A stretch of 64,000 nucleotides of DNA from Pseudoxanthomonas sangjuensis (GCF_010211755.1 NZ_PDWR01000004.1:1-64000); one strand, 5' to 3'; numbered from the stretch's first letter, positions 18,561 through 27,972 are shown. The notes: generated by a model not told the origin, from the sequence alone. Numbers and translations: made by a program.

Positions 18561-18780
18561 CCTTGCTGGAACGTCGTCCCCGGGTGCTTTTGCCGGGGAG
18601 CCAGCGACCAGGCCCCTGGGGGGGCCGGAAGTCGCAAAAGACGGACCAAGGCGGCCCTGGGAGGTCGCCGACTACCGCGAAAAGAGGGGCAGGGAAGTTC
18701 CTCGTGTTCGCCAGACATGGAGGGGTCGCGCGATCCCGCGGGCGGCATGGCCGTCCCGCGCTTTCGGCATCGTCGAGGTG
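18561..18780 (+). other. tuf-rpsJ spacer with blocks resembling the rplA-rplJ leader
   Basis: This noncoding stretch is part of a 412-bp gap. It holds a CCCCGG/CCGGGG hairpin (18578-18598). In order, it also holds three short blocks that recur in the rplA-rplJ gap: CGACCAGGCCC (18605-18615), GGGCAGGGAAGTTC (18687-18700) and GGGGTCGCGCGATCC (18722-18736), against 3861, 3922 and 3969. It may be a degenerate repeat or duplicated leader. No gene is recognised. Confidence 0.45.
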
Positions 18781-18809
18781 TTGACGGGCCTGTTCGCGCG
18801 TTCTATACT
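18781..18809 (+). promoter_or_regulatory. S10 operon promoter (before rpsJ)
   Basis: -35 TTGACG (18781-18786), 17-nt spacer, -10 TATACT (18804-18809). This strong sigma-70 promoter is followed by TTTTTTGTCTGG, closely resembling the str promoter context TTTCCTGTCTCGG. Expected start is near 18816. It would drive the S10-spc-alpha genes. Confidence 0.85.
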
Positions 18810-18819
18810 TTTTTGTCTG

Positions 18820-18848
18820 GGCGGGCCGGATTTCCGGCCTGCCTAGTT
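18820..18848 (+). promoter_or_regulatory. 5'-end leader hairpin of the S10 operon, attenuator-like
   Basis: GGCGGGCCGG (18820-18829) pairs with CCGGCCTGCC (18834-18843) with one G-T pair and loop ATTT, followed by TAGTTTTT. It starts only a few bases into the transcript and is homologous to the hairpin at 14074-14097. It is terminator-like, so it could be an early attenuator, or a 5' stabilising stem. In E. coli, L4 controls the S10 leader; a link to L4 is not shown here. Confidence 0.65.
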
Positions 18849-18942
18849 TTTCAGGAAGAACCCGGCCACCGCGGCCGGGCCACCGGGGCAAGGCATCCCA
18901 GAGGCCGCGCCCGTCGCTCTTTTCAACGATAGGAATTCCGTC

Positions 18943-19254
18943 ATGGCGGACCAAAAGATCCGGATCCGGCTCAAGGCTTTCGATCATCGCCTGATCGACC
19001 GCTCGGCCAGCGAGATCGTCGAAACGGCCAAGCGGACCGGCGCGCAGGTGCGCGGCCCGATCCCGCTGCCGACCAAGATCGAGCGCTACACCATCCTGGT
19101 GTCGCCGCACGCCGACAAGGACGCGCGCGACCAGTACGAAACCCGCACGCACAAGCGCGTGCTCGACATCGTCGACCCCAACGACAAGACCGTGGACGCG
19201 CTGATGAAGCTCGAACTCGCGGCCGGCGTCGACGTCCAGATCAAGCTGACCTGA
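18943..19254 (+). CDS. rpsJ: 30S ribosomal protein S10
   Basis: S10 is a 30S head protein that also serves as NusE in transcription antitermination and bridges NusG to the ribosome. The 103-residue length equals E. coli. The sequence runs [19 protein letters not shown] and contains [19 protein letters not shown]. The ATG follows AGGAATTCCGTC. It is the first gene of the S10 operon, 134 nt after the predicted -10. Confidence 0.98.
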
Positions 19255-19265
19255 GGCCTGCGACC

Positions 19266-19919
19266 ATGACTGCGAAGAAATATTCGTTGGGCATCGTCGG
19301 CCGCAAGGCCGGCATGACCCGGGTGTTCACCGAGGACGGCCAGTCCATCCCGGTCACCCTGATCGAAGCCACCCCGAACCGCATCACCCAGGTGAAGACC
19401 CCGGAAACCGACGGCTATTCCGCCGTGCAGGTCGCCGTGGGCACGCGCCGCGCGTCGCTGCTGACCAAGCCGGAAGCCGGCCACCTGGCCAAGGCCAAGG
19501 TCGAATCCGGCCGCGGCCTGTGGGAGCTGCGCGTCGAAGCCGACAAGCTGGGCGATTTTCAGGTCGGCGGCGAAATCAAGGCCGACATCTTTTCGGTGGG
19601 CCAGAAGGTCGACGTCCAGGGCGTGACCAAGGGCAAGGGCTTCCAGGGCACCATCAAGCGCCACAACTTCACCATGGGCGACGCCACCCACGGTAACTCG
19701 CTGAGCCACCGTGCTCCGGGTTCGATCGGCCAGCGCCAGACGCCGGGCCGCGTGTTCCCGGGCAAGAAGATGGCCGGCCACATGGGCGCCGTGCAGCAGA
19801 GCACGCAGAACCTGGAAGTGGTTCGCGTCGATGCCGAGCGTGGCCTGATCGCCGTGCGCGGCGCCGTCCCGGGTGCCCCGGGTGGCGACGTGATCGTGCG
19901 TCCGGCGAGCAAGGCGTAA
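19266..19919 (+). CDS. rplC: 50S ribosomal protein L3
   Basis: L3 is an early assembly protein near the peptidyl transferase centre. The 217-residue product has the N-terminal [17 protein letters not shown] and the extension [20 protein letters not shown] that reaches toward the catalytic centre. The glutamine in [15 protein letters not shown] corresponds to the one methylated by PrmB in E. coli. It starts 11 nt after rpsJ and ends 11 nt before rplD. Confidence 0.98.
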   Translation: MTAKKYSLGIVGRKAGMTRVFTEDGQSIPVTLIEATPNRITQVKTPETDGYSAVQVAVGTRRASLLTKPEAGHLAKAKVESGRGLWELRVEADKLGDFQVGGEIKADIFSVGQKVDVQGVTKGKGFQGTIKRHNFTMGDATHGNSLSHRAPGSIGQRQTPGRVFPGKKMAGHMGAVQQSTQNLEVVRVDAERGLIAVRGAVPGAPGGDVIVRPASKA

Positions 19920-19930
19920 GGAGAAACATC

Positions 19931-20536
19931 ATGGAACTCGCCATCAACGGTAGCGCCAGCAAGTTGTCGGTCTCCGACGAAGTGTTCGGCCGCGAATTCA
20001 GCGAAGACCTGGTCCACCAGGTCGTCGTCGCCTATCGCAACGCCGGCCGCGCCGGCACCAAGGCGCAGAAGACCCGCGCCGAGGTCAACGGCACCACCAA
20101 GAAGTCGAAGAAGCAGAAGGGCGGCGGCGCCCGCCACGGTGCGCTGACCGCGCCGATCTTCGTCGGTGGCGGCGTGAGCTTCGCCGCGAAGCCGCGCAGC
20201 TTCGAGCAGAAGGTCAACCGCAAGCAGTACCGCGCCGCGATCGCCGCGATCCTGTCGGAACTGAACCGCCAGGGCCGCCTGAAGGTCGTCGAGGGCTTCG
20301 ACGTCGACGCCCCGAAGAGCAAGGGCTTGCTGGCCAAGCTGAAGGGTCTGGAAGTCGGTCAGCGCCCGCTGATCGTCACCGAGGACGCTTCGGAAAACCT
20401 GTACCTGTCCGCCCGCAACCTCCCGTACGTGGAAGTGCGCGACGTCCAGGGTTTGGACCCGGTCTCGCTGGTCGGCGCCGACTCCGTCGTCGTCACCACC
20501 GAGGCGGTCAAGAAGATCGAGGAGTGGCTGGCATGA
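19931..20536 (+). CDS. rplD: 50S ribosomal protein L4
   Basis: L4 is an assembly-initiating protein lining the exit tunnel; in E. coli it also represses the S10 operon by attenuation and translation. The 201-residue protein has the tunnel loop [20 protein letters not shown] followed by ARHG. It starts 11 nt after rplC, and its TGA overlaps the rplW ATG by four bases, indicating translational coupling. Confidence 0.98.
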   Translation: MELAINGSASKLSVSDEVFGREFSEDLVHQVVVAYRNAGRAGTKAQKTRAEVNGTTKKSKKQKGGGARHGALTAPIFVGGGVSFAAKPRSFEQKVNRKQYRAAIAAILSELNRQGRLKVVEGFDVDAPKSKGLLAKLKGLEVGQRPLIVTEDASENLYLSARNLPYVEVRDVQGLDPVSLVGADSVVVTTEAVKKIEEWLA

Positions 20537-20832
20537 GCGCGTCTGCCAAAATTTTCAGCGTGCTGCGCGCCCCGCGTGTCTCGGAAAAGACCGCGCGCCT
20601 GCAGGAAGTCACCAACCAGTACGTCTTCGAAGTGTCGAACGACGCCACCAAGGCCGACGTCAAGGCCGCGGTCGAGCAGCTGTTCGCCGTCAAGGTCGAG
20701 GATGTCAATGTGGTCAACGTGAAGGGCAAGAACAAGTCCTTCCGCGGCCGCAGTGGCAGCCGCGGCAACTGGCGCAAGGCGTACGTGCGTCTGGCCGATG
20801 GCCAGGCCATCGACGTGTCGGCCACGGCCTGA
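20533..20832 (+). CDS. rplW: 50S ribosomal protein L23
   Basis: L23 sits at the exit tunnel and docks trigger factor and SRP. The start chosen is the ATG at 20533 ([19 protein letters not shown]), which overlaps the rplD stop as ATGA. An upstream in-frame ATG would add three residues inside rplD. The product is 99 residues. The conserved [11 protein letters not shown] and the C-terminal [11 protein letters not shown] are present. Confidence 0.96.
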   Translation: MSASAKIFSVLRAPRVSEKTARLQEVTNQYVFEVSNDATKADVKAAVEQLFAVKVEDVNVVNVKGKNKSFRGRSGSRGNWRKAYVRLADGQAIDVSATA

Positions 20833-20843
20833 GGTAACGACCC

Positions 20844-21671
20844 ATGTCTCTGATGAAATTCAAGCCCACGTCCGCCGGCCGCCGCTCCGCGGTGCGCGTC
20901 GTGACGCCGGACCTGCACAAGGGTGCGCCGTACGCGCCGCTGCTGGAGAAGCAGGGCAAGACCGGCGGCCGCAACCACCACGGCCGCATCACCACCCGTC
21001 ACATCGGCGGCGGCCACAAGCAGCACTACCGCCTGATCGACTTCAAGCGCGACAAGGAAGGCATCCCGGCGCGCGTCGAGCGCATCGAGTACGACCCGAA
21101 CCGCACCGCGCACATCGCGCTGCTGTGCTACGTCGATGGCGAGCGCCGCTACATCATCGCGCCGAAGGGCCTGAAGGCCGGCGACCAGGTGATCGCGGGC
21201 AGCGACGCGCCGATCAAGACCGGCAACACGCTGCCGCTGCGCAACATCCCGGTCGGCACGACCATCCATGCCATCGAGCTGAAGCCGGGCAAGGGCGCGC
21301 AGATCGCCCGTGCCGCGGGTGCCGCGGTGCAGCTGGTTGCGCGCGAGCAGGGCTTCGCCACGCTGCGCCTGCGTTCCGGCGAAGTGCGCAAGGTGCAGGT
21401 CGAATGCCGCGCCACCGTCGGCGAAGTCGGCAACGACGAGCACAGCCTCGAGAAGCTGGGCAAGGCCGGCGCCAAGCGCTGGCGCGGCGTGCGCCCGACC
21501 GTCCGCGGCGCGGCCATGAACCCGGTCGACCACCCGCACGGTGGCGGCGAGGCCAAGGCCGGCCAGGGCAACCCGCACCCGGTCACCCCGTGGGGCGTGC
21601 CCACCAAGGGCTACAAGACGCGCAAGAACAAGCGCACTCAGCAATTCATCGTCCGCGATCGTAGGGGCTAA
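20844..21671 (+). CDS. rplB: 50S ribosomal protein L2
   Basis: L2 is needed for subunit joining and peptidyl transferase activity. The 275-residue protein contains the conserved [20 protein letters not shown] near the N-terminus and the [14 protein letters not shown] motif whose histidine is functionally critical. It starts 11 nt after rplW and ends 6 nt before rpsS. Confidence 0.98.
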   Translation: MSLMKFKPTSAGRRSAVRVVTPDLHKGAPYAPLLEKQGKTGGRNHHGRITTRHIGGGHKQHYRLIDFKRDKEGIPARVERIEYDPNRTAHIALLCYVDGERRYIIAPKGLKAGDQVIAGSDAPIKTGNTLPLRNIPVGTTIHAIELKPGKGAQIARAAGAAVQLVAREQGFATLRLRSGEVRKVQVECRATVGEVGNDEHSLEKLGKAGAKRWRGVRPTVRGAAMNPVDHPHGGGEAKAGQGNPHPVTPWGVPTKGYKTRKNKRTQQFIVRDRRG

Positions 21672-21677
21672 TCGACC

Positions 21678-21956
21678 ATGGCACGTTCACTCAAGAAGGG
21701 CCCGTTCGTCGATCACCACCTCATCAAGAAGGTGGAGGCCGCCGGCGGCAGCAAGAAGCCGATCAAGACTTGGTCGCGCCGTTCGATGATCCTGCCGGAA
21801 ATGGTGGGCTTCACCATCGCCGTGCACAACGGCAAGAACCACGTTCCGGTGCTGGTCAACGAGAACATGGTCGGCCACAAGCTCGGCGAGTTCGCCATCA
21901 CCCGCACCTTCAAGGGCCACGGTGGCGACAAGAAAGCCGCCGCGGCGAAGAAGTAA
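21678..21956 (+). CDS. rpsS: 30S ribosomal protein S19
   Basis: S19 is a head protein that contacts A-site tRNA and intersubunit bridge B1a. The 92-residue sequence begins [19 protein letters not shown] and includes [22 protein letters not shown]. It has a lysine/alanine-rich tail. It starts 6 nt after rplB. The AAGGAG overlapping its stop codon serves rplV. Confidence 0.98.
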   Translation: MARSLKKGPFVDHHLIKKVEAAGGSKKPIKTWSRRSMILPEMVGFTIAVHNGKNHVPVLVNENMVGHKLGEFAITRTFKGHGGDKKAAAAKK

Positions 21957-21968
21957 GGAGCGATGACA

Positions 21969-22304
21969 ATGGAAGCGAAAGCCATCCTGCGCACCGCGCG
22001 CATCTCCCCGCAGAAGGCCCGCCTGGTCGCCGACCAGGTGCGCGGCCTGCAGGCCGAGCGCGCGGTCAACCTGCTGAAGTTCTCGGACAAGAAGGCCGCC
22101 CACCTGATCAAGAAGGTGGTCGAGTCGGCGATTGCCAATGCCGAGAACAACCAGGGCGCCGACATCGACGAGCTCAAGGTCAAGGCCATCATGGTCGACG
22201 AAGGCCCGGTGCTGAAGCGGTTCATGGCCCGCGCCAAGGGCCGCGGCACCCGTATCCTCAAGCGCACCAGCCACATCACCGTGGTCGTGGGCGAAGGCAA
22301 GTAA
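21969..22304 (+). CDS. rplV: 50S ribosomal protein L22
   Basis: L22 spans the large subunit with a beta hairpin lining the exit tunnel near the macrolide site. Two in-frame ATGs exist. The one at 21969 ([19 protein letters not shown]) is 8 nt after AAGGAG, whereas 21963 is only 2 nt away, so 21969 is preferred, giving 111 residues. The tunnel hairpin carries [18 protein letters not shown]. Confidence 0.94.
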   Translation: MEAKAILRTARISPQKARLVADQVRGLQAERAVNLLKFSDKKAAHLIKKVVESAIANAENNQGADIDELKVKAIMVDEGPVLKRFMARAKGRGTRILKRTSHITVVVGEGK

Positions 22305-22322
22305 GGCGGAAGGAAGAAAACG

Positions 22323-23048
22323 ATGGGTCACAAAGTTCATCCGACCGGAATCCGCCTGGGCATCGCCAAGGACTGGAATTCCAAGTGGTTCGCCAACAAG
22401 AAGGAATACGCCGGTTACCTGGCGGCCGACCTGAAGGTTCGCGAGATGCTGCGCAAGAAGCTGGCCCAGGCCGGCATCAGCAAGATCCTGATCGAGCGTC
22501 CGGCCAAGACCGCGCGCGTGACGATCCACACCGCCCGTCCGGGCGTGGTGATCGGCAAGCGCGGCGAGGACATCGAGAAGCTGCGCAAGGAAGTGTCCGA
22601 CCTGATGGGCGTCCCGGCGCACATCAACGTCACCGAAGTGCGCAAGCCCGAGCTCGACGCGCAGCTGGTGGCCGAGTCGATCGCCCAGCAGCTTGAGCGC
22701 CGCATCATGTTCCGCCGCGCGATGAAGCGCGCCGTGGGCAATGCGATCCGCCTCGGCGCCCTGGGCATCAAGGTCAACGTCGCCGGCCGCCTGAACGGCG
22801 CCGAGATCGCGCGTTCGGAGTGGTACCGCGAAGGCCGCGTGCCGCTGCATACCCTGCGTGCCGACATCGACTACGGCTTTGCCGAAGCGAAGACCACCTA
22901 CGGCATCATCGGCATCAAGGTGTGGATCTACAAGGGCGAAATCTTCGATTTCAGCCAGGTGGGCCAGGAAAAGCAGGAAGACAACGCCCCGCGCTCCGAG
23001 CGCAGCGAACGTCCCTCGCGTCCGTCCCGCGATCGTGATGCGAGGTAA
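22323..23048 (+). CDS. rpsC: 30S ribosomal protein S3
   Basis: S3 lines the mRNA entry channel and helps the ribosomal helicase activity. The 241-residue protein has the type II KH domain ([20 protein letters not shown]) and the C-terminal domain. It also has a Ser/Arg/Glu-rich tail after residue 215 that is longer than the ordered core. It begins 18 nt after rplV and ends 6 nt before rplP. Confidence 0.98.
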   Translation: MGHKVHPTGIRLGIAKDWNSKWFANKKEYAGYLAADLKVREMLRKKLAQAGISKILIERPAKTARVTIHTARPGVVIGKRGEDIEKLRKEVSDLMGVPAHINVTEVRKPELDAQLVAESIAQQLERRIMFRRAMKRAVGNAIRLGALGIKVNVAGRLNGAEIARSEWYREGRVPLHTLRADIDYGFAEAKTTYGIIGIKVWIYKGEIFDFSQVGQEKQEDNAPRSERSERPSRPSRDRDAR

Positions 23049-23054
23049 TCAGTC

Positions 23055-23468
23055 ATGCTGCAACCGAAACGAACCAAGTACCGCAAGATGCACAAGGGCC
23101 GCAACGACGGCCTGAGCTGGTCCGGCAACGCCGTCAGCTTCGGCGAATACGGCCTGAAGGCGACCGCGACCGGCCAGCTGACCGCGCGTCAGATCGAGGC
23201 CGCGCGCCGCGCCATCAGCCGCTTCGTCAAGCGCGGCGGCAAGATGTGGATCCGCGTGTTCCCCGACAAGCCGATCACCAAGAAGCCGATCGAAGTCCGC
23301 ATGGGCTCGGGCAAGGGCAACGTCGAGTACTGGGTCGCGCAGATCCAGCCGGGCCGCATGATCTATGAAATCGAGGGCGTCGACGAGACGACCGCGCGCG
23401 AGGCGTTCCGCCTGGCCGCCGCCAAGCTCTCGGTCACCACCACTTTCGTGAGCCGGACGGTGCGCTAA
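23055..23468 (+). CDS. rplP: 50S ribosomal protein L16
   Basis: L16 orients A-site tRNA in the 50S subunit and is a late assembly protein. The 137-residue sequence begins [17 protein letters not shown] and contains the arginine-containing segment [18 protein letters not shown] and [13 protein letters not shown]. Its TAA stop shares one base with the rpmC ATG, so the two genes are tightly coupled. Confidence 0.98.
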   Translation: MLQPKRTKYRKMHKGRNDGLSWSGNAVSFGEYGLKATATGQLTARQIEAARRAISRFVKRGGKMWIRVFPDKPITKKPIEVRMGSGKGNVEYWVAQIQPGRMIYEIEGVDETTAREAFRLAAAKLSVTTTFVSRTVR

Positions 23469-23662
23469 TGGCCAACATCAACGAACTGCGCGGCAAGTCC
23501 GCCGAAGAGCTGAACGCCCACCTGACCGACCTGCGCAAGGAGCAGTTCTCCCTGCGCATGCAGAAGGCCACCGGCCAGCTGCCGCCGGCCAAGACCCACG
23601 AGGCCCGCCGCGTGCGGCGCGAGATCGCTCGCGTCAACATGCTGCTCGGCCAGTCGAAGTAA
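23468..23662 (+). CDS. rpmC: 50S ribosomal protein L29
   Basis: L29 is a small two-helix protein next to L23 at the tunnel exit. The 64-residue product has the typical helical hairpin with [20 protein letters not shown] and [16 protein letters not shown]. It overlaps rplP by one base and precedes rpsQ by 12 nt; AAGGAG overlaps its stop and serves rpsQ. Confidence 0.97.
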   Translation: MANINELRGKSAEELNAHLTDLRKEQFSLRMQKATGQLPPAKTHEARRVRREIARVNMLLGQSK

Positions 23663-23674
23663 GGAGCGCCCGAG

Positions 23675-23941
23675 ATGAGCGATAACAAAGACAAAGCGCA
23701 ACGCACCATCGAAGGCCGCGTCGTCAGCAACAAGATGGACAAGACCGTCACCGTGCTGGTGGAGCGTCAGGTCAAGCACGCCCTGTACGGCAAGTACATC
23801 AAGCGTTCGACCAAGCTCCACGCCCACGACGCCGACAACAGTGCGAAGGAAGGCGACATCGTCCGCGTGGTCGAGGTCGCCCCGATCTCGAAGACCAAGA
23901 ACTGGCGCGTGGTGGAAATCGTCACCCGCGCGGCTGAATAA
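23675..23941 (+). CDS. rpsQ: 30S ribosomal protein S17
   Basis: S17 is an OB-fold primary binder of 16S rRNA. The 88-residue protein contains [20 protein letters not shown] and [13 protein letters not shown], both conserved. It starts 12 nt after rpmC and ends 12 nt before rplN. Confidence 0.98.
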   Translation: MSDNKDKAQRTIEGRVVSNKMDKTVTVLVERQVKHALYGKYIKRSTKLHAHDADNSAKEGDIVRVVEVAPISKTKNWRVVEIVTRAAE

Positions 23942-23953
23942 GAGGGCTTAAAC

Positions 23954-24322
23954 ATGATCCAGGTGCAAAGCTACCTCGAAGCCGCCGACAACTCCGGCGC
24001 CAAGGAAATGATGTGCATCAAGGTGCTGGGCGGCTCGAAGCGCCGCTACGCCGGCATCGGCGACATCATCAAGGTCACCGTGAAGGACGCGATCCCGCGC
24101 GGCAAGGTCAAGAAGGGCGAGGTCTACGATGCCGTGGTCGTGCGCACCCGCAAGGGCGTGCGCCGCGCCGACGGCTCGCTGATCCGCTTCGACGGCAACG
24201 CCGCGGTCCTGCTGAACAACAAGCAGGAGCCGATCGGTACCCGCATCTTCGGGCCGGTCACCCGCGAACTCCGCTCCGAGAAGTTCATGAAGATCGTTTC
24301 GCTCGCGCCCGAAGTGCTGTGA
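23954..24322 (+). CDS. rplN: 50S ribosomal protein L14
   Basis: L14 contacts L19 and forms intersubunit bridges; it is also the docking site of the silencing factor RsfS. The 122-residue protein starts [20 protein letters not shown] and ends with [14 protein letters not shown]. Length equals the family norm (122-123). In E. coli this gene opens the spc operon, but here no promoter is seen in the 12-nt gap. Confidence 0.98.
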   Translation: MIQVQSYLEAADNSGAKEMMCIKVLGGSKRRYAGIGDIIKVTVKDAIPRGKVKKGEVYDAVVVRTRKGVRRADGSLIRFDGNAAVLLNNKQEPIGTRIFGPVTRELRSEKFMKIVSLAPEVL

Positions 24323-24337
24323 GCGGAGGACAGAACA

Positions 24338-24655
24338 ATGGCTAACCGTATCAAGAAGGGCGACCAGGTGGTCGTCATCGCCGGCAAGGACAAGGGCAAG
24401 CAGGGCGAAATCGTCCGCGTCGACGGCGACCGCGTGGTCGTGTCGAACGTGAACGTCGTCAAGCGCCACACCAAGCCGAACCCGCAGGCGGGCATCGCCG
24501 GCGGCGTGGTCGAGCGCGAAGCCTCGATCCATATCTCCAACGTGCAGGTCCTGAACCCGGCCACGGGCAAGGGCGAGCGCGTTGGCTTCAAGGTGCTGGA
24601 GGATGGACGCAAACTGCGTGTGTTCCGCTCCAGCGGAGAGGCGCTCGACGCCTGA
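24338..24655 (+). CDS. rplX: 50S ribosomal protein L24
   Basis: L24 is an assembly-initiator protein with a KOW fold. The 105-residue sequence shows the KOW motif [19 protein letters not shown] and the conserved [13 protein letters not shown]. It starts 15 nt after rplN with GGAGG upstream and ends 11 nt before rplE. Confidence 0.98.
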   Translation: MANRIKKGDQVVVIAGKDKGKQGEIVRVDGDRVVVSNVNVVKRHTKPNPQAGIAGGVVEREASIHISNVQVLNPATGKGERVGFKVLEDGRKLRVFRSSGEALDA

Positions 24656-24666
24656 GGAATGAGGTC

Positions 24667-25209
24667 ATGACCACTCGTCTGGAAAAAATCTACAAGGAAG
24701 AGGTGGTGCCGGCTCTGATCAAGAAGTTCGGCTACGCCAATCCGATGGAAGTGCCGAAGATCACCAAGATCACCATCAACATGGGTGTGGGTGAAGCGGC
24801 CACCAACAAGAAGATCCTGGAAAACGCCGTGGCCGACCTGGCCGCGATCAGCGGCCAGAAGCCGATCACGACCAAGTCGCGCGTCTCCGTGGCTTCGTTC
24901 AAGATCCGCGACGGCTGGCCGATCGGCTGCAAGGTCACCCTGCGTCGCACTCGCGCCTACGAATTCCTCGATCGCCTGATCACCATCGCGCTGCCGCGCG
25001 TCCGCGACTTCCGCGGCGTGTCCGGCCGTTCGTTCGACGGCCGCGGCAACTACAACATGGGCGTGAAGGAGCAGATCATCTTCCCGGAAATCGACTTCGA
25101 CAAGGTCGACGCGGTCCGCGGCATGGATATCGCCATCACCACCACCGCCAAGACCGACGCCGAAGCCAAGGCGCTGCTCGAGGCGTTCAAGTTCCCGTTC
25201 CGCAACTAA
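24667..25209 (+). CDS. rplE: 50S ribosomal protein L5
   Basis: L5 binds 5S rRNA and the P-site tRNA elbow. The 180-residue protein contains [35 protein letters not shown] and [19 protein letters not shown], all family signatures. It starts 11 nt after rplX. In E. coli, S8 represses translation at this gene; no such site was identified here. Confidence 0.98.
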   Translation: MTTRLEKIYKEEVVPALIKKFGYANPMEVPKITKITINMGVGEAATNKKILENAVADLAAISGQKPITTKSRVSVASFKIRDGWPIGCKVTLRRTRAYEFLDRLITIALPRVRDFRGVSGRSFDGRGNYNMGVKEQIIFPEIDFDKVDAVRGMDIAITTTAKTDAEAKALLEAFKFPFRN

Positions 25210-25226
25210 GTCGCAGGAAACCGATT

Positions 25227-25532
25227 ATGGCCAAGACCTCGATGGTTAACCGCGATATCAAGCGGGCCAAACTCGCCAAGCAGCACGCCGCCAAGCGCGA
25301 GGCGCTGAAGAAGATCATCTCCAGCGCCGACGCCTCGTACGAGGAGAAGCTGGAAGCGTCGACCAAGCTGCAGAAGCTGCCGCGCGACTCCTCGCCGAGC
25401 CGCCAGCGCAGCCGCTGCGAGCTTTCCGGCCGCCCGCGCGGCGTCTACGGCAAGTTCGGCCTGGGCCGCAACAAGCTGCGCGAAGCCACCATGCGCGGCG
25501 ACGTGCCGGGCCTGCGCAAGGCCTCCTGGTAA
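25227..25532 (+). CDS. rpsN: 30S ribosomal protein S14, zinc-free type
   Basis: S14 is a 30S head protein. The 101-residue form has a single cysteine and no paired CxxC motifs, so it is the long zinc-independent (C-minus) type. It carries the conserved [20 protein letters not shown] and ends GLRKASW. It starts 17 nt after rplE. The 148-bp gap after it holds a candidate promoter and hairpins. Confidence 0.98.
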   Translation: MAKTSMVNRDIKRAKLAKQHAAKREALKKIISSADASYEEKLEASTKLQKLPRDSSPSRQRSRCELSGRPRGVYGKFGLGRNKLREATMRGDVPGLRKASW

Positions 25533-25539
25533 AAGCCGG

Positions 25540-25603
25540 GCGGGCAAAATCCCGCGGAACCGGGTACAATGCCCGGCTCCGCGCCGGCCTTCCGGGGCCG
25601 GCG
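25540..25603 (+). promoter_or_regulatory. rpsN-rpsH gap: candidate internal promoter and hairpins
   Basis: A TACAAT hexamer (25565-25570) resembles a -10, with no good -35. It sits in the loop of CCGGG/CCCGG. It is preceded by GCGGG/CCCGC (25540-25555) and followed by CGCCGGCC (25582-25589) pairing with GGCCGGCG (25596-25603). The layout, a -10 followed at once by a GC hairpin, mirrors the str and S10 promoters. It could be an internal start for rpsH onward. Confidence 0.4.
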
Positions 25604-25680
25604 GTTCCGAGCAAGCTGTACCCACAACCCGAACAGATTTTCGCGAAAGCGGATATCGGTGCTACTCATAAGGTGAATCC

Positions 25681-26079
25681 ATGAGCATGACTGATCCCAT
25701 CGCCGACCTGCTGGTGCGCATCAAGAATGCCGCCGCCGTCGGCAAGCCCACGGTGAAGCTGCCGTCGTCGAAGACGAAGGTCGCCATCGCCAAGGTCCTG
25801 AAGGACGAGGGCTACATCACCGACCTGCGCGTCGTGCAGGGCCAGAACAACAAGTCCGAACTCGAGATCGTCCTCAAGTACTTCGAGGGCAAGCCGGTCA
25901 TCGAGAAGCTGCAGCGCGTCTCGCGCTCGGGCCTGCGCCAGTACCGTGGCAAGGACGAGCTGCCGAAGGTGCTCGGCGGCCTCGGCATCGCCATCATCTC
26001 CACCTCCAAGGGCATCTTGACCGATGCGCAGGCGCGCCAGCAGGGCGTCGGCGGCGAAGTCCTGTGCATCGTGGCCTAA
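25681..26079 (+). CDS. rpsH: 30S ribosomal protein S8
   Basis: S8 binds the central domain of 16S rRNA and in E. coli represses the spc operon. The 132-residue protein begins [17 protein letters not shown] and contains [12 protein letters not shown] and the C-terminal [17 protein letters not shown]...GGEVLC. An ATG two codons in (25687) is an alternative start. It follows the unusual 148-bp gap after rpsN. Confidence 0.97.
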   Translation: MSMTDPIADLLVRIKNAAAVGKPTVKLPSSKTKVAIAKVLKDEGYITDLRVVQGQNNKSELEIVLKYFEGKPVIEKLQRVSRSGLRQYRGKDELPKVLGGLGIAIISTSKGILTDAQARQQGVGGEVLCIVA

Positions 26080-26096
26080 GCGAAGGAGCCGAACCA

Positions 26097-26624
26097 ATGT
26101 CCCGCGTAGCCAAGAAGCCGATCGCCCTGCCGAAGGGCGTGGAAATCAATACCCAGGGCGATGCCCTGAACGTCAAGGGCCCGAAGGGCGCCCTGTCGCT
26201 GGCCAAGCCGGCCGGCGTCGAAGTCAAGGTCGAGAACGGCGTGGTCAACCTGTCGCCGGTCACGGCCGGGGACGACGCCATCACCGGTACCGTCCGCGCC
26301 ATCCTGGCCAACACGGTCAAGGGCGTGTCCGAAGGCTTCGAGCGCAAGCTCGAGCTGGTCGGCGTGGGTTACCGCGCCGCGATGCAGGGCAAGGACCTGA
26401 GCCTGTCGCTGGGCTTCTCGCATCCGGTCGTGTTCAAGGCGCCGGAAGGCATCACCCTGGCCACCCCGACGCAGACCGAGATCCTGGTACAGGGCGCCGA
26501 CAAGCAGCGCGTCGGCGAAGTCGCCGCCAAGATCCGCGGTTTCCGCCCGCCGGAGCCGTACAAGGGCAAGGGCGTGAAGTACTCCGACGAAACCATCATC
26601 CGCAAGGAAGCCAAGAAGGCGTAA
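26097..26624 (+). CDS. rplF: 50S ribosomal protein L6
   Basis: L6 lies near the sarcin-ricin loop and factor-binding site. The start chosen is the ATG at 26097 ([17 protein letters not shown]), 9 nt after GAAGGAG. A longer frame from 26064 overlaps rpsH and has no ribosome-binding site. The 175-residue protein ends with the conserved [17 protein letters not shown]. An 89-bp gap with two hairpins follows. Confidence 0.97.
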   Translation: MSRVAKKPIALPKGVEINTQGDALNVKGPKGALSLAKPAGVEVKVENGVVNLSPVTAGDDAITGTVRAILANTVKGVSEGFERKLELVGVGYRAAMQGKDLSLSLGFSHPVVFKAPEGITLATPTQTEILVQGADKQRVGEVAAKIRGFRPPEPYKGKGVKYSDETIIRKEAKKA

Positions 26625-26625
26625 T

Positions 26626-26663
26626 GCGGGGCCCCCGCGAAAGCCCGGCCAGCCAAGGCCGGG
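26626..26663 (+). promoter_or_regulatory. rplF-rplR intergenic hairpins
   Basis: Two stems occur in the 89-bp gap: GCGGGG/CCCCCGC (26626-26638) and CCCGGCC-AGCCAA-GGCCGGG (26644-26663). No T-run follows. They may be mRNA-processing or stability elements. Most genes in this cluster are separated by under 20 nt, so the gap stands out. Confidence 0.4.
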
Positions 26664-26713
26664 GATTCAAAAGGGGAAAGCCCGCGCCAATCCGCTTCTA
26701 AAGGTACTTAATC

Positions 26714-27070
26714 ATGAGCATCAAGAACCAAGCCCGCCTGCGCCGCGCCAAGTCGACCCGCGCGCACATCCGCGAACTAGGCGTGCCGCGCCTGAGCGTG
26801 CTGCGCACCGGCCAGCACCTGTACGCGCAGATCTTCAGCGCCGACGGCTCCACGGTGCTGGCCTCGGCCAACACCCTGCAGGCGGACGTCAAGGAAGGCC
26901 TGAAGAACGGCAAGAACAGCGACGCCGCCACGCGCGTCGGCAAGATCATCGCCGAGCGCGCCAAGGCCGCAGGCATCGAGAAGGTCGCCTTCGACCGCTC
27001 GGGCTACCGCTACCACGGCCGCGTCAAGGCGCTGGCCGACGCCGCCCGCGAAGGCGGCCTGCAGTTCTGA
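26714..27070 (+). CDS. rplR: 50S ribosomal protein L18
   Basis: L18 binds 5S rRNA in the central protuberance. The 118-residue sequence starts [20 protein letters not shown] and contains [15 protein letters not shown] and the C-terminal [20 protein letters not shown]. The AGGTACTTAATC upstream gives a modest ribosome-binding site. It is followed by a 175-bp structured gap before rpsE. Confidence 0.98.
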   Translation: MSIKNQARLRRAKSTRAHIRELGVPRLSVLRTGQHLYAQIFSADGSTVLASANTLQADVKEGLKNGKNSDAATRVGKIIAERAKAAGIEKVAFDRSGYRYHGRVKALADAAREGGLQF

Positions 27071-27077
27071 TTTGCAA

Positions 27078-27100
27078 TGCATGGGGTCCGTCCCCATGCA
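27078..27100 (+). promoter_or_regulatory. rplR-rpsE intergenic hairpin
   Basis: TGCATGGGG (27078-27086) pairs perfectly with CCCCATGCA (27092-27100) around TCCGT, starting 7 nt after the rplR stop. No T-run follows. The rest of the 175-bp gap up to rpsE shows no clear promoter. It may be a processing or partial termination element. Confidence 0.45.
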
Positions 27101-27245
27101 GGCTCTTGCAGTGGCAGCACCCCCGCCGATAGGGGAATGTATCGGACGCGCCGCGACTTCTGCTTCGCGAACGCGGAACACCGCGACAGTCCACAACCAT
27201 AAGCGGCAGCAGCCGTAATCAATCCACTCACAAAGGTATTCGGAA

Positions 27246-27791
27246 ATGGCAGAAGAACGTGCACCGCGTGGCCGCGACCGTGATCGCGCGCCCCGCGAGG
27301 AAAAAATCGACGACGGCATGATCGAGAAGCTGGTCGCGGTCAACCGCGTCAGCAAGACGGTCAAGGGCGGCCGCCAGTTCACCTTCACCGCGCTGACCGT
27401 GGTCGGCGACGGCAACGGCAAGATCGGCTTCGGCTACGGCAAGGCCCGCGAAGTCCCGGTCGCGATCCAGAAGTCGATGGAATACGCCCGCAAGGGCATG
27501 ATGACCGTCGACCTGAACAACGGCACCCTGTGGCACTCGGTGAAGTCCGGCCACGGCGCGGCACGCGTGTTCATGCAGCCGGCCTCGGAAGGTACCGGCG
27601 TGATCGCCGGCGGCGCGATGCGCGCCGTGCTGGAAGCGGTCGGCGTCAAGAACGTGCTGGCCAAGGCCACCGGTTCGCGCAACCCGATCAACCTGGTCCG
27701 CGCCACCCTGAAGGGCCTGAGCGAAATGCAGTCGCCGGCCCGCATCGCGGCCAAGCGCGGCAAGAAGGTGGAGGAACTGACCCATGTCTGA
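27246..27791 (+). CDS. rpsE: 30S ribosomal protein S5
   Basis: S5 is near the decoding site and the mRNA entry helicase, and it influences accuracy. The 181-residue protein has the N-terminal dsRBD-like domain with [19 protein letters not shown] and [11 protein letters not shown], and the conserved [18 protein letters not shown]. The N-terminus carries an extra Arg/Asp-rich stretch of about 15 residues. It overlaps rpmD by 8 nt. Confidence 0.98.
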   Translation: MAEERAPRGRDRDRAPREEKIDDGMIEKLVAVNRVSKTVKGGRQFTFTALTVVGDGNGKIGFGYGKAREVPVAIQKSMEYARKGMMTVDLNNGTLWHSVKSGHGAARVFMQPASEGTGVIAGGAMRAVLEAVGVKNVLAKATGSRNPINLVRATLKGLSEMQSPARIAAKRGKKVEELTHV

Positions 27792-27972
27792 GCAGTCCAA
27801 GACGGTCAAGGTGCGCCTGGTGCGCGGCCTGCGCGGTTCCCAGTCGCGTCACCGCCTGTCGGTGAAGGCGCTGGGTCTGAACAAGCTCAACGACGTGCGT
27901 GAACTGAAGGACAGCCCGCAGGTGCGCGGCCTGATCGCCAAGGTTCACTACCTCGTCAAGGTCGAGGAGTAA
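27784..27972 (+). CDS. rpmD: 50S ribosomal protein L30
   Basis: L30 is a small beta-alpha-beta 50S protein. The 62-residue product includes [20 protein letters not shown] and [19 protein letters not shown], typical of the bacterial family. Its ATG lies within the last codons of rpsE (8-nt overlap), indicating coupling. rplO follows after 4 nt. Confidence 0.97.
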   Translation: MSEQSKTVKVRLVRGLRGSQSRHRLSVKALGLNKLNDVRELKDSPQVRGLIAKVHYLVKVEE

